Shown here piece by piece: positions 1 to 12,105 of a DNA stretch of 64,000 nt. The notes under the pieces were generated by a model. It made no database searches, was not told the DNA's origin, and saw only the letters and a list, made by a program, of their open reading frames with translations. Made by a program: the position numbers and the translations under genes. This DNA comes from Lepisosteus oculatus. Taxonomy: Eukaryota; Chordata; Actinopteri; Semionotiformes; Lepisosteidae. The DNA lies in assembly GCF_040954835.1 (NCBI RefSeq), contig NC_090709.1, forward strand, positions 42,230,490 to 42,294,489, written 5' to 3'. The number at the start of each line of letters is the position of its first letter. Position 1 is the stretch's first letter.

Positions 1-213
1 TGAGCAGCGAAAGAACTCCTCCCCTTTTACACCTGGCTTGTCAAAGGATGTTTTAATCTCAAAATAAACCTTTTAAGCCTTTTTCAGTAGAAAACAAACA
101 GAAACCCCCAGTCGGCCAAGCGTTTCGAATATATGGGCTGAGTCTCAACTACAGAGCTGGACACCTTCTCCGTGTCCCCGATTTTCTCAGCCCTAGATTC
201 CTTACATTCCTAC

Positions 214-219
214 TTTATT
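214..219 (-). promoter_or_regulatory. candidate poly(A) signal of FEN1-like gene
   Basis: AATAAA on the minus strand lies about 300 bp beyond the inferred stop codon at 516-518. It is the first canonical hexamer seen downstream of the FEN1-like coding region. No cleavage site can be shown. Confidence 0.4.
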
Positions 220-515
220 TGTGTGGAATCAAGAGAGGAAAGGTCCCGTCAAAAGGAGAGAGAGAGAGAAACACTGCGGAGGAGGCACACCAGCAGTTCC
301 GCGTCCGACCACTAGGTGGCAGCACAAGTCCCCCTCCCTGTCCCTGTCCAGCAGTACCCGACGCCGAAAGGTGCAATCCAGGAGGCCGCCGACGGCAGTG
401 CATCCGCGGGTCCCAGGTCCAGCACATCGGCCACGGCCCACAGCCGGGACCACGAGAGATCGGCGCTGCTGTGCTGGGACCGCGGACCTGGCGCCGCTTA
501 AACCCACTTCCTGCG

Positions 516-3500
516 TCACTGGGCCCTGGGCTTCTTACAGCTGCCCTCCGCTTCCTCTGCGTCGGGAGCCTGCCGGGGGGGAACCAAGAAGACGCAGATA
601 TTGGCCGCCAGCGCAGACGTGACCAATCAAGTCCTGTGCTGCGAGCCCGAGGGTCTGCCACAGAGTTGGTTGGACACCAGCACGGTGAGCCCCACCTCCC
701 TCCTTCTTACAGAGACAGTAAACCCTGCCCCGTTTTGTTAAAACCTCTTAAGCCCCCTTCGGCAAGCTAATGATGCCGTAACGTGCGACGCTTCAGGAAT
801 CCCGGGTTCGAGGCTACGGCAAGAGTGCAGCGACTGTCTGGGCCCCATAGGGGGCGTCACCCCCCCCCCCCCCCCCCACCGATCAGTGGGGCTCAAGAGA
901 TTCAGCGCCCACGCCGGGCTGCACTCCCAGGGGATCTGTGCGTCTGGGCCACCAGAGGAAGAGGAAGAGGAAGACGTCAGCCGTGCCTCACCTGTCGCCG
1001 GCGGGTCACCCTGAAGAACTGGGTCAGCGACGTCTGCCGGCCCGCCGGCCCGCCCCCCGCCTCCTCCCGCTCCGTCTCGCGTTCCAGCAGGCCGGCGCGA
1101 AACCTCTCCAGCCGCCTCCGCACCCTCTCCTCCCTGTCGGCGACACGCGCGGGTGGGTTGGCGGCTGGGCCCGTGCGAGAGGCTGAAGCCAGATGGCAAA
1201 TCCTGTCTGGACTACATTACCCAGAATACACCACGGGGGGGGACCCGCCATCCTCTACCACCTGACCAATTGGTGGAAGGCAATTGGCCGAGTGATGTTA
1301 AAAACTAGGAAACAGGCTTCCCCAGGACTTCTGCGGCCGAAGGAAGAGAGCAGAGCATCTGTTGCAGGAGCGTACTGAAAAGGCGTTTAGAATCCAAGAC
1401 GAGGTCAGGTTAGCTTTTGAGCTCAGTGGGGTATAAAGGGCACTTTCTTTCTGGATTTGTGTGTATCTGTTGCCATGAACCCATCTACTGCGAGATACCA
1501 GTTACCCCGATGCACCCCCAGTTTCTCCGACTGTCTGGTGTCACAGAGCTCCAGCTGTGCTCTGAGTGAGCACCGTTACAGCAAGAGCCACTCCAAAGGC
1601 TCAGTTATGACTTCTCCTCTTGCCTTTCACCTCTTGTAGCTGAGCCAAGATGGCAGTTCTGAACTACATTACCCAGAATACAGTGAGAGGGGTGACCTGC
1701 CATCCTTTGTCATCTGACCAATTGGAGGAAGAGAACTGCCTGGGACCCGCCTTTTCGGGGGGACCACCTCATGTTGAAGTTTAGCTACAGAACTCGGAGA
1801 TAGTGGTCTGCTTCTGCTTTCCACACACTGTGAGCCGAGGAGAACAGCAGTTTTGGAGGCAGCAGCTCAGCCCGGATGACCTCTGCCTGCCTACCGTTGA
1901 CCTGGTGAGATGTCAGTAAACCCCACCTTATGCTAACAGCCCTCGCTGACCGCCTCTTAAACTTCAAGAGACTTGACCCGATGAATAAACTGTCTGTCCA
2001 TTCGTTTTCCAAATTCCAGCTTGTGGGGGGGAGCTGGAGTCTATCCCAGCAAGTACCGCGGCGAAAAGGCAGGGTACACCCCGGGCAGGACACCAGTCTA
2101 TCGCAGGGCAGGCAGTCGCATACACACCTTCACAGCTGGTCCAATTCCCCCCGAGGCCAAGTAACCTACCAGCGTGTCTTTGGATTGTGGGGGGGGAGAA
2201 CCTACACAAACCCGAGGAGAACATGCAAACGCAACACAGACAGGACCTCGGGGCCGGAACTGAACCCACCTCTGCGCCACTGTGCTGCCCCCCCATGATG
2301 CATTTGAATTGGCTTCATCACTCTGTTCTCCTCCCCACTGAGAGCTGCTGTGTGCTGAGAGTACTGGCACATTATGGCTGCTGTCCCATCATCCAAATGT
2401 GGGGCTACACATTGGTGGTAGCAGTGGGATTCCTCATTACCTCTAAAGCGCTTTGAGTGGAGTGTCCAGAAAAGTGCTACATAAGTGTAAGAAATTATTA
2501 TGATAAGTCTTCCTAAAACAGTATACTACAGGACGGGACGGGGCTCCCCTGTCGTTTCTGAAAAGAACATTTAAGCTACACGCAAGGAGACAGACCCACT
2601 TCATGTGTCTCTCGCGGCACAGAAAGGTCACCAGCCCCTCCTCGTCCGGCTCCGTCCAGCTCAGGGCCTGACCGCCCCCGTAACCCCCCGCCGCCTCCAG
2701 GAAGAGGCTGCGGGCTTCCTGGTATTTCCAGCACAGCGGGATGGGGTGTACCTGAGGGGGGGAGAGGGGAAACGCGGGTCACATGCACACCGAATTCACC
2801 AATAATAATTATAATAATTGCTTACACTTCTATAGCGCTTTTCTGGACACTCCACTCAAAGCGCTGTACAGGTCATGGGAAATCCCACTACCGCTACCAA
2901 TGTGCAGCCCCCACCTGGATGATGCGACGGCAGCCATAGTGCGCCAGAACGCTCCCCACACAGCAGCTCTCAGTGGAGAGGAGAGCAGAGGGATGAAGCC
3001 AGTTCAGAGAGGGGGGATTATTGGGAGGCCATGATTGGTAAGGGCCAATGGGAAATTAGGACCCACACAGACCGCAGGGTGAGAGCACCCCCTGCTGGCC
3101 CCACTCACACCTCTCCCAGCAGCAACCTTAGTTTTTCCCAGGAGGTTTCCCCTCCAGGTAATGACCAGGCTCACACCTGCTGGGCTCCAGTGGGGCTGCC
3201 AGCTGGGAGTTGCAGCTGGGATACGGCTGCTGGCGCCAATAGGCACTGGGACACCAACAGGAAATGATGGGGGTGGAGGGAAGATTAGCACAAAGGCTGA
3301 TGGGTATCGGACTGGATGTCGCTCCTTGGGTCACTTGGTAACCAAGCAACCAAGTGGTCCAAAAGACCACTTCTCGTTTGTTACCTTCTTGATGTTCAAC
3401 ACATATGGCCAAGTGAAGTGGACCCAATTCCTTAACCTAAGGCACCTCAGAAACGTTCAAGATCCCACCTCCCTTGCCTGACCGCTACAATACCTACTGG

Positions 3501-4436
3501 ATGCCAGCAGATGCTGCTTCAATGTCTTCCACCCCTCAGCCATCTCTCCCAGTGCTAACTGGGCAGGACTGTACCCACGTCGCCAAGCGTTTAATATAAA
3601 CACACAGGACCTTTCTTTTTCCTTGTTTCTTTACCCAAACACCTTTCTATCTTCTCTTCCACCCCTTTAATGGCTTAGCTGTCTTTTAAAGTCACTTCAC
3701 AACACATGCCTCGTCTTAATTTCCTGCAGTTTCCCTCACGGGATTAATAAAGTATCTATCCATCTTAACTTAACCAGGTGGATGCTGCACACAGAAAAGC
3801 GCTATATAAGTGTAAGCAATTATTATTATTATTATTATTATGATAACTGTCTGGCTCACTAGTAGCCATTTTGGCTCATCATAGCTCACGGGTTTGAGCC
3901 AAGATGGCTTCCTCCTACGGAAGCCTGCCGGGGACAATCAGATCCTGCCCTGCTTCGTACCTCCCTGTTGATGTGAAGGACGACGTTCTCGATGGTCTTG
4001 TGCTTCCGGATCAAGTCCAGGGCTTTGCGTGGGCCCAGGCCTCGGATCTTCTCGCAGAAGTCGCAGCCCAGGAGGATGCACAGGTCCACGAACTGGAGGA
4101 GACAGCGAGCGGCAGATAAGGTGCTCGGTCGGACGCTCTGAGCTGAGGAGGCACGGCACTTCACACCAAGGGTGGCGGGGGTGGGGAACAAGCTGCCCGG
4201 TCCCTGCTGTTGAAGCCGATACCCTGGCTTCTCTCCAGACACAGCTGGGTGAGCTCCTCCAGTCAGGACAGGAGGCTCTTCTGTACAAAGAGGGGGGTGG
4301 GGGTGGGGAACAAGCTGCCCAGCCCTGTGGTTGAAGCCGATACCCTGGCTCCTCTCCAGACACAGCTGGGTGAGATCCTTGTAATCAATGAATTACTAAC
4401 ATCCTACAGTCTAAGGTGCCAAATGGCCTCTTCCAC

Positions 4437-4476
<40 letters not shown>

Positions 4477-7400
4477 TGCTTACACCTATATAACTCTTTT
4501 CTGGACACTCCACTCAAAGTGCTTTACAGGTCATGGGGGATCCCACTACCGCCACCAGTGTGCAGCCCCACCTGGATGATGCTCCAGTCCGCTCAGCACA
4601 CAGCAGCTCTCAGTGGGGAGGAGAGCAGAGGGATGGAGCCAGTTCAGAGAGGGGGGGTGATTAGGAGGCCATGATGGGTAAAGGCCAGGGGGGGAATGAG
4701 GCCAGGACACTGGGGTTACACCCCTACTCTTTTCCAGAGACACCCCGGGATTGTTAATGAGCCCGCAGAGTCAGGACCTCGGTTTGACGTCTCCTCCGAA
4801 GGACGGCGCCTGTTTACAGTCCAGTGTCCCCCGTCACTATACTGGGGCATCAGGACCCACCCGGACCGCAGGGTGAGAGCGCCCCCTGCTGGCCCCACTA
4901 ACACATCTTCCAGCAGCAACCTTAGTTTTTCCCAGGAGGTCTCCCCTCCAGGTACTGGCCAGGCTCACACCTACTGAGCTCCAGTGGGGGGGCTGCAGGG
5001 TGATATAGCTGCCGGCTAATGAGAATGAGAAGACTTGGATTCAAAGCACGTACAGTCCAGCCGACTGGTTAGAAAAGGGTTCCTGCTTTACGGACAGACC
5101 TGGAATTTTTTTTCTTCCTGTTTCAACAGAAGCCGAAACGAAATTATAAGGCAGGAGAAACTTCCTTCTGTGCTCACCTGCTCCTGAGTCAGTCCCAGAA
5201 TTTCCAGCACCTTGGGGAGGGAATACTCCACCACTTCACTGAGAGACAGAGAGAGGGAGGAATCAGGCAGGAAACACAACTGCGCTGGCCGGGGGGTCCT
5301 GCGTTAACTACACCGCCTTCTTCGAGACCCCTGCACTTTCTCAACTCTGGGCTCACTTCTGATCAGGGGTCATTGGTGTAACACAGCGGCCTTCCTGCGC
5401 TGGCGGCCCCACCTGGGAGACGCACAGTGATCGTTCTGCACCAGTAACCCCACCTGGGAGACGCACAGTGATCGTTCTGCACCAGTAACACCACCTGGGA
5501 GACGCACAGTGATCGTTCTGCACCAGTAACCCACCCTGGGAGACGCACAGTGATCGTTCTGCACCAGTAACCCCACCTGGGAGACGCACAGTGATCGTTC
5601 TGCACCAGTAACCCACCCTGGGAGACGCACAGTGATCGTTCTGTACCAGTAACCCCACCTGGGAGACGCACAGGGATCGTTCTGCACCAGTAACCCCACC
5701 TGGGAGACGCACAGTGATCTTCCTGCACCAGTAACCCCACCTGGGAGACGCACAGGGATCGTCCTGCACCAGTAATCCCACCTGGGAGACGCACAGTGAT
5801 TGTTCTGCTCCAGTAACCCCACCTGGGAGACGCACAGAGATCGTTCTGCACCAGCGGCCCTACCTGGGAGACGCACAGAGATCGTTCTGCACCAGTAACC
5901 CCACCTGGGAGACGCACAGTGTTCATTCTGCGCCAGTAACCCCACCAAGGAGACACACAGTGATCATTCTGCACCAGCGGCCCTACCTGGGAGACGCACA
6001 GAGATCGTTCTGCGCCAGTAACCCCACCTGGGAGACGCACAGAGATCGTTCTGTGCCAGCGGCCCTACCTGGGAGACGCACAGAGATTGTTCTGCGCCAG
6101 TAACCCCACCTGGGAGACACACAGTGATCATTCTACCCCCCCCCCCCCCCCAAGGTTGAGGTGACCATTGCCAGCTCTGCTCCTCTCACCCTGACTTGCT
6201 GGCGTTCAGCTGGCGGACCAGCAGGGAGCCCCCGAAGGCGAGGGTGTCCATGTCCTCCGAGGCCACGGCGTGTACGAGGCCACCCTTCGCCAGCTGGGCA
6301 CACAGAGCCTCGCCCTCGCCCGGCGCCTGGAGAGAGGGAGAGGAGCAGAACTAAAGGGCAGGACAGGAGGCTCTTCTGTACACAGAGGGTGGTGGGGGTG
6401 GGGAACAAGCTGCCCGGCCGTGTGGTTGAAGCCAATACCCTGGCTTCTCTCCAGACACAGCTGGGTGAGCTCCTCCAGTCAGGACAGGAGGCTCTACTGT
6501 ACACAGAGGGTGGCGGGGGTGGGGAACAGGCTGCCCAGCCGTGTGGTTGAAGCCGATGCCCTGGCTTCTCCCTTAGTAACAGCCAAGTGAGATCCCTGGA
6601 CCATATAGCACCCCTCTACAGAAGAGATCCTCCCAGTCCCGTTCGTATGAGAGGGAAGCCGGAAGAGGCAGGAGGAGGGAGAAAGGGCTTCAAGCATCCA
6701 GACAAGACGGCGACAGACGAGGCAGCACAGGAGATGGCAACCGGATGAGGAGGAGGAGGAGGAGGAGGGAGGCTCACCTGCAGGTAGGGCACGCCCAGCA
6801 GCCTCAGAAGGCGCTGACAGTCCTCAGTCTGGCTGGAGGCTGGGCGGGGAGAAGGAGGTCAGAGATAAGTTTCCATCGACGGCGTCACGAGATCTGACAG
6901 ATCCCCCAGAGTTTCCGCGCCCTTCCCGCTCACTAGTCCCTGCCGATGACCGACGCACCGTGATGGCGGGCGAAAAACTACAGGATCTTCCAACCTGATC
7001 TGCCTCTGCAGAGATAACAGGCAGCATTTGCGTCTGGGAGTCGAGAGCAGTATTCCTATGGGATTAAGCGCAGGCCCGCGTGTTTACAGTGTCACAGGGC
7101 CCTCGTTCCGGATCCCAGGACATGTCTCTCTGTATCTCAATACCTCAGTCTATTCTGTGACGTAAATAATAATAATTGCTGACACTTCTATAGCGCTTTT
7201 CTGGACACTCCACTCCAAGCGCTTGACAGGTCAGGGGGAATCCCACTCCCGCCACCAGTGTGCAGCCCCCACCCTGGATGATGCGACGGCAGCCATAGTG
7301 CGCCAGAACGCTCCCCACACAGCAGCTCTCAGTGGGGAGGAGAGCAGAGGGATGAAGCCAGCTCAGAGAGGGTGGGTTATTAGGAGGCCATGAAATGGGA

Positions 7401-8009
7401 AATTTGGCCAGGACGCCGGGGTTACACCCCTACTCTTTTCGAGAAACGCCCTGGGATTGTTAATGACCACAGGGAGTCAGGACCTCGGTTTGACGTCTCA
7501 TCCGAAGGACGGCGCCTGTTTACAGTCCAGTGTCCCCCGTCACTATACTGGGGCATGAGGACCCACACAGACCGCCGGGTGAGAGCGCCCCCTGCAGGCC
7601 CCACTAACACCTCTTCCAGCAGCAGCCTTAGTTTTTCCCAGGAGTCTCCCCTCCAGGTACTGACCAGGCTCACACCTGCTGAGCTCCAGTGGGGGGGGCT
7701 GCCAGTTGTGAGTTGCAGGGTGAGATGGCTGCTGGCCATCATAACTGGAGGTTTCACAAGTTAGGGAGTCCATTCTACTCTCGCTGTGGTTTGAAATGCT
7801 GATTCTTTCTAAACCTCCCGAAATATCAAAAATAGCGTCGCAGTTCCCCTTTCGGGTTAATTTCAGAAAAGCGTTCTAGACCACAGCGAACACATTCTTC
7901 GCTACCGATGACGTTCACAAGCTTCTGTTTAGACGTTCTTTGAGACTGTAGCTCGTTCTGTTCCTATAGCGTTCTATACCTTTAGCACTAAGGAAGTTAA
8001 CTGGCGCGA

Positions 8010-8040
<31 letters not shown>

Positions 8041-11000
8041 AAATTGTTCGTTTCCAAATAAAACTGAAGTTTCTGTATTTAATAGTGAATGTTAAGTTCA
8101 ATCAGCAGCACCAGGATCCCGGGTTCGAGTCGAGACCTGGGGGGGGCTCTATGTGTGTGGAGTTTGCATGTTCTCCCTGAGTTTGTGTGAGTGTGTGTGT
8201 CCTGTGATGGACTGGTGTCCTGTCCAAGGTGTGTGTGTCCTGTGATGGACTGGTGTCCTGTCCAAGGTGTGTGAGTGTGTGTGTGTCCTGTGATTGACTC
8301 CTGTCCTGTCCAGGGTGTGTGAGTGTGTGTGTGTGTCCTGTGATGGACTGGTGTCCTGTCCAGGGTGTGTGAGTGTGTGTGTGTCCTGTGATGGACTGGT
8401 GTCCTGTCCAGGGTGTGTGAGTGTGTGTGTGTCCTGTGATGGACTGCTGTCCTGTCCAGGGTGTGTGAGTGTGTGAGTGTGTGTGTGTGTGCCCTGCGAT
8501 GGCACCCCATTGCATGCTGGGATAGGCTCCGGCTCCCCCCGTGACCCTGAATCGGATGAGAAAATGGACGGATGGACATTGGATGGATGCCGGACGGATG
8601 CCGCGCGTCTCAAATCGGTGTCGGCCATTCAGAGCGATCTGGTCCCCCACCTCTCTCTGTACCGAGAATCCGGCCTTCGGCCTCGGCTCGCCTCTCCAGC
8701 TGGGGAAGCAAACAGAAGCTTTTTACCTGCCGGTACTGCCAAGGCCTACCTATTCCATTTGCGAAGGAAAGAGCTTCTTTACACAAAGAGTGGTGGGGGG
8801 GTGGAGAACAAGCCACCTAGCCATACCACTATCGCCTTCCAAACAGACTGAATCTTTCGTTTACCAGCCGCCTCAAACCTTTCCACGCCCCGCCCCTGAG
8901 AAGCTCAGCTTTACATGAAGAGAGGCGGGGGCGTGGAACGAGCGCCCCGGAGATGGGGGGGGGGGGCTTTTTCCCGGCGACCGACTCACCGCGCCCCGCT
9001 TCTGCGCCGGCGGGCGCCCCTCGAAGACGAAGACGGGCTTGAGGCCGCGCTCCAGGAAGTGCAGCGTGCGGTAGAACAGGCCCATGACGGAGCTGCGGAG
9101 AGAGGGGGGTTGTGGGTGATCATCTCCGCAGGAGCAGATCAACACTTCACGCGACACCAGACACGCAACATGGAGGATCACGGCGGCCGCACAGCGCTGG
9201 GGCCCAGGGTTCAGCTTCTGTGTGGTGCTGTCTGTGTGGAGTTTGCATGGTCTCACCAGGTCCTCCGAAAGTTTCCGTTTCTGCTGAAACCGAGCCTCTT
9301 TCGTCTGAAGGGAACTGCCAGTACTGACAGCCTGAATATCTGACCGACATAAGTAGCAGCAAAAAGAAAACAGATCCTGACGAAGTACAGGCTCAGTGCC
9401 CACAGCCTGGACAGAGAAACTGGACACAGGCAGACCTGGCTGTCCAGAGAGGACAGGCTCAGTGCCCACAGCCTGGACAGAGACACTGGACATAGGCAGA
9501 CCTGGCTGTCCAGAGAGGACAGGCTCAGTGCCCACAGCCTGGACAGAGAAACTGGACACAGGCAGACCTGGCTGTCCAGAGAGGACAGGCTCAGTGCCCA
9601 CAGCCTGGACAGAGAAACTGGACACAGGCAGACCTGGCTGTCCAGAGAGGACAGGCTCAGTGTCCACAGCCTGGACAGAGAAACTGGACACAGGCAGACC
9701 TGGCTGTCCGGAGAGGACAGGCTCAGTGCCCACAGCCTGGACATAGAAACTGGGCGACACAGGCAGACCTGGCTGTCCAGAGAGGACAGGCTCAGTGTCC
9801 ACAGCCTGGACATAGAAACTGGGCGACACAGGCAGACCTGGCTGTCCAGAGAGGACAGGCTCAGTGCCCACAGCCTGGACAGAGAGACTGGACACAGGAC
9901 ACGAGCCGATGGCAGCTGGACCTTGCCTCACCTCAGGTAGGCGCCGTCTCGGTTCCGGAGGCGGGGCAGGGCGGCCCGGAACTGGCACAGCGTGATCGAG
10001 GTGTCCATGGCAACGGCCTTCCCTGGGGGGAGGAAGAGGAGGAGGAGGAGACGGGAGACTGCGGTCACAGCGAGAGACTGGCACAGCCTGCTGCTCAGCT
10101 ACAGGGGCGCTGGGGGCGCTGGGACAGAGGAGCTGAACACTCACAGGGGTCACAGGGTTCAGAGGAGCTGAACACTCACAGGGGTCACAGGGGCAAGGAG
10201 CTGAACACTCACAGGGGTCCAGGGCTCAGAGGAGCTGAACACTCACAGGGGTCACAGGGGCAAGGAGCTGAACACTCACAGGGGTCCAGGGCTCAGAGGA
10301 GCTGAACACTCACAGGGGTCACAGGGGCAAGGACCTGAACACTCACAGAGGTCCAGGGCTCAGATGAGCTGAACACTCACAGGGGTCAGAGGAACTGAAC
10401 ACTCACAGGGGTCACAGGGGCAAGGAGCTGAACACTCACAGGGGCCACACGGGCAAGGAGCTGAACACTCACAGGGGTCCAGGGCTCAGAGGAGCTGAAC
10501 ACTCATAGGGGTCACAGGGGCAAGGAGCTGAACACTCACAGGGGTCCAGGGGTCAGAGAAGCTGAACACTCACAGGGGTCACAGGGGTCAGAGAAGCTGA
10601 ACACTCACAGGGGCCACAGGGGTCAGAGGAACTGAACACTCACAGGGGTCACAGGGGCAAGGAGCTGAACACTCATGGGGGTCCAGGGCTCAGAGGAGCT
10701 GAACACTCACAGGGGCCACAGGGCTCAGAGGAGCTGAACACTCACAGGGGTCAAAGGGGCAAGGAGCTGAACACTCACAGGGGCCACAGGGTTCAGAGGA
10801 GCTGAACACTCACAGGGGTCAAAGGGGCAAGGAGCTGAACACTCACAGGGGCCACAGGGCTCAGAGGAGCTGAACACTCACAGGGGTCCAGGGCTCAGAT
10901 GAGCTGAACACTCACAGGGGTCAGAGGAACTGAACACTCACAGGGGCCACAGGGGCAAGGAGCTGAACACTCACAGGGGCCACAGGGGTCAGAGAAGCTG

Positions 11001-12105
11001 AACACTCACAGGGGCCACAGGGTTCAGAGGAGCTGAACACTCACAGGGGTCACAGGGGCAAGGAGCTGAACACTCACAGGGGTCCAGGGCTCAGAGGAGC
11101 TGAACACTCACAGGGGCCACAGGGTTCAGAGGAGCTGAACACTCACAGGGGTCACAGGGGCAAGGAGCTGAACACTCACAGGGGTCAAGGGCTCAGAGGA
11201 GCTGAACACTCACAGGGGCCACAGGGCTCAGAGGAGCTGGACACTCACAGGAGTCATAGGGGCAAGGAGCTGAACACTCACAGGGGTCCAGGGCTCAGAG
11301 GAGCTGAACACTCACAGGGGTCACAGGGGCAAGGAGCTGAACACTCACAGGGGTCCAGGGCTCAGAGGAGCTGAACACTCACAGGGGTCACAGGGGTCAG
11401 AGAAGCTGAACACTCAAAGGGGCCACAGGGGTCAGAGGAACTGAACACTCAGGGGTCAGAGGGCCAGGTGAGCCGAACACTCACAGGCTCAGTGATCCGA
11501 TCATCTCATCCCGTCGTTTCTCGGGCTGGACAGGGGTGTTCCCTACTCCTACTGCCCTTCGTGTAATTCAAATCGACACACTTAGCGTGGCGTCCTCCCC
11601 GCCACGAACAGCTCCAGAGCAGCGCTTTCTGACGCTACAAGGGATTTGGGCGAAGACCGATCGCAGCCTGGTGACGTTGTCCCTACGAGTGGAATAAAAC
11701 CTTCGGTTTCCGGCAGGACCCCGCACAAGAAACACCGGGCAAACAAGCTGGGCTCCTTCTAGAAGCGCTTACGGGATATGCAGTCCTGCTAACCTGCTCC
11801 AAAGTAACGTTTGCAGATCGCAACGTTTTCAAAAGCGCTCATTCAACAGGGATCAGCTCTCAGGGCGGACAGATGAGTTACTTTAACCCCAGAGCAGCGA
11901 GGAGGGGAGCAACGCTTGAAACCAGCCTGTGGTCACCACCGCACACCGCCTCGCTGAAGACGGCGTCTGGAAGTCCATCGCAGTTTAAACTAAGACCCGG
12001 GGCGGGCAGGGCCGTGCGCTGACCTGCGTAGTCGCCGATCCGCTTGTGAGAGACGGCCCCCGGCGCCTCCCTGCGGATCAGCTCGGCCAGCTTCACGATC
12101 CCCAT
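516..12105 (-). CDS. FEN1-like structure-specific nuclease (probable flap endonuclease 1 homolog), 11 exons, 354 aa
   Basis: Exons: 12105-12024, 10022-9932, 9092-8990, 8699-8651, 6839-6778, 6326-6190, 5238-5178, 4092-3961, 2751-2600, 1133-992, 569-516. All junctions are GT-AG and all phases agree; the total is 1065 nt. FEN1 nucleases cut 5' flaps in DNA replication and repair. The start at MGI is chosen because the family needs Gly2; an in-frame ATG at 12174 is ignored. Metal ligands, by alignment to FEN1: D34, E82 (Asp86 in human), E133 and E135 (in APGEGEA), D154 and D156 (in SEDMD), D206 (in LLGCDFCEK). The arch between KRGA (about 89-92) and DCQRLL (about 115) is much shorter than in FEN1. 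The C-terminus has a PCNA-binding box, QTSLTQFF (323-330), then a basic tail ending KKPRAQ. Vertebrate FEN1 itself has an uninterrupted coding exon and is closer to human in sequence, so this is the fish paralogue. Exon 4 (49 bp, donor GTGGGG) is the least certain. Confidence 0.9.
1187..1755 (+). repeat. two copies of an unnamed ~110-bp repeat
   Basis: The segments 1187-1300 and 1643-1755 share 'ctacattacccagaatac', 'cctgccatcct' and 'ctgaccaattgg' in the same order. Both lie in the intron between the last two long exons of the FEN1-like gene. The family is not recognised. Confidence 0.5.
2023..2300 (-). mobile_element. DANA-like SINE copy
   Basis: Read on the minus strand it has the fish SINE core (gtttgcatgttctcctcgg), a 'caaagacacgctggtaggtta'-type block and the 'ggactggtgtcctgcc' block, ending near 'gctgggatagactccagctc'. 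It lies in an intron of the FEN1-like gene. Confidence 0.6.
2305..2502 (+). mobile_element. 5S-derived SINE, 3' fragment
   Basis: This is the 3' body and tail only: 'ctccccactgagagctgctgt', 'aaagcgctttgagtggag', ending in an ATT-type tail. The 5S-like head is absent. Confidence 0.7.
2803..3240 (-). mobile_element. 5S-derived SINE, near full length
   Basis: On the minus strand a 5S-rRNA-like head (gccagcagccgtat, ctcagcaggtgtgagcctgg) leads into the body with 'gccagcagggggtgctctc', and the tail ends 'gcgctatagaagtgtaagca' plus AAT repeats. About 130 bp of the central body are missing. Confidence 0.75.
3690..3841 (+). repeat. LINE-like 3' tail followed by a SINE tail fragment
   Basis: A tail of the type 'ctcacgggattaataaagta' plus TATC repeats (about 3725-3770) is joined to the last 65 bp of the 5S-derived SINE and an ATT run at 3821-3840. 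Confidence 0.5.
4157..4385 (+). repeat. two tandem copies of a ~112-bp module
   Basis: The unit contains 'gtggggaacaagctgccc', 'ttgaagccgataccctggct' and 'cagacacagctgggtgag'. The same module is present twice at 6361-6590, three times at 21767-22115 and once, degraded, at 8770-8830. Confidence 0.7.
4435..5017 (-). mobile_element. 5S-derived SINE, full length
   Basis: The AAT microsatellite at 4436-4474 is the copy's own tail. The body and the 5S-like head, ending near 'gccggcagctatatcaccct' on the minus strand, are all present. Confidence 0.8.
5394..6135. repeat. 41-bp minisatellite, ~18 copies, in FEN1-like intron
   Basis: The unit reads approximately 'acctgggagacgcacag' + 'tgatcgttctgcaccagtaa' + 'cccc'. 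Because 41 is not a multiple of three, all three minus frames stay open through it. It lies between the exons at 5178-5238 and 6190-6326. Confidence 0.95.
6361..6590 (+). repeat. two tandem copies of the ~112-bp module
   Basis: Same module as at 4157-4385, in another intron of the FEN1-like gene. Confidence 0.7.
7167..7738 (-). mobile_element. 5S-derived SINE, full length
   Basis: Tail (aataataattgctgacac) through body to the 5S-like head near 'gccagcagccatctcaccct' on the minus strand. Confidence 0.8.
7745..8095. other. intronic stretch with a (TG)n microsatellite
   Basis: No coding exon is seen. The only structure is a TG dinucleotide run at about 8009-8037. Confidence 0.5.
8105..8600 (+). 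repeat. DANA-like SINE expanded into a ~44-bp minisatellite
   Basis: A SINE head with B-box-like 'gggttcgagtcg' and 'gtgtggagtttgcatgttct' leads into seven or so copies of 'cctgtgatggactggtgtcc' + 'tgtccagggtgtgtgagtg' + TG run. It then resumes the SINE tail 'gctgggataggctccggct' and ends in ATGG repeats. Confidence 0.8.
9385..9910. repeat. 66-bp minisatellite, ~8 copies
   Basis: The unit contains 'gacaggctcagtgcccacag', 'cctggacagagaaactggac' and 'caggcagacctggctgtcca'. A 66-bp period keeps frame, giving artefactual long ORFs on both strands. It lies in intron 2 of the FEN1-like gene. Confidence 0.95.
10127..11490. repeat. 33-35-bp minisatellite, ~40 copies
   Basis: The unit is 'gagctgaacactcacagggg' + 'tcacaggggcaag', with variants 'tccagggctcagag' and 'ccacagggttcagag' mixed in irregular order. 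It fills most of intron 1 of the FEN1-like gene. Confidence 0.95.

Noticed and set aside
5353-6040. Three overlapping repetitive minus ORFs of 160-225 aa
   Set aside because: 41-bp minisatellite open in all frames.
8873-10153. 426-aa minus ORF
   Set aside because: Contains a real FEN1-like exon (8990-9092) and a piece out of frame of another, but the rest is the 66-bp minisatellite and intron.
10127-11490. CRISPR-like array
   Set aside because: Repeats are contiguous without unique spacers, and the genome is eukaryotic.
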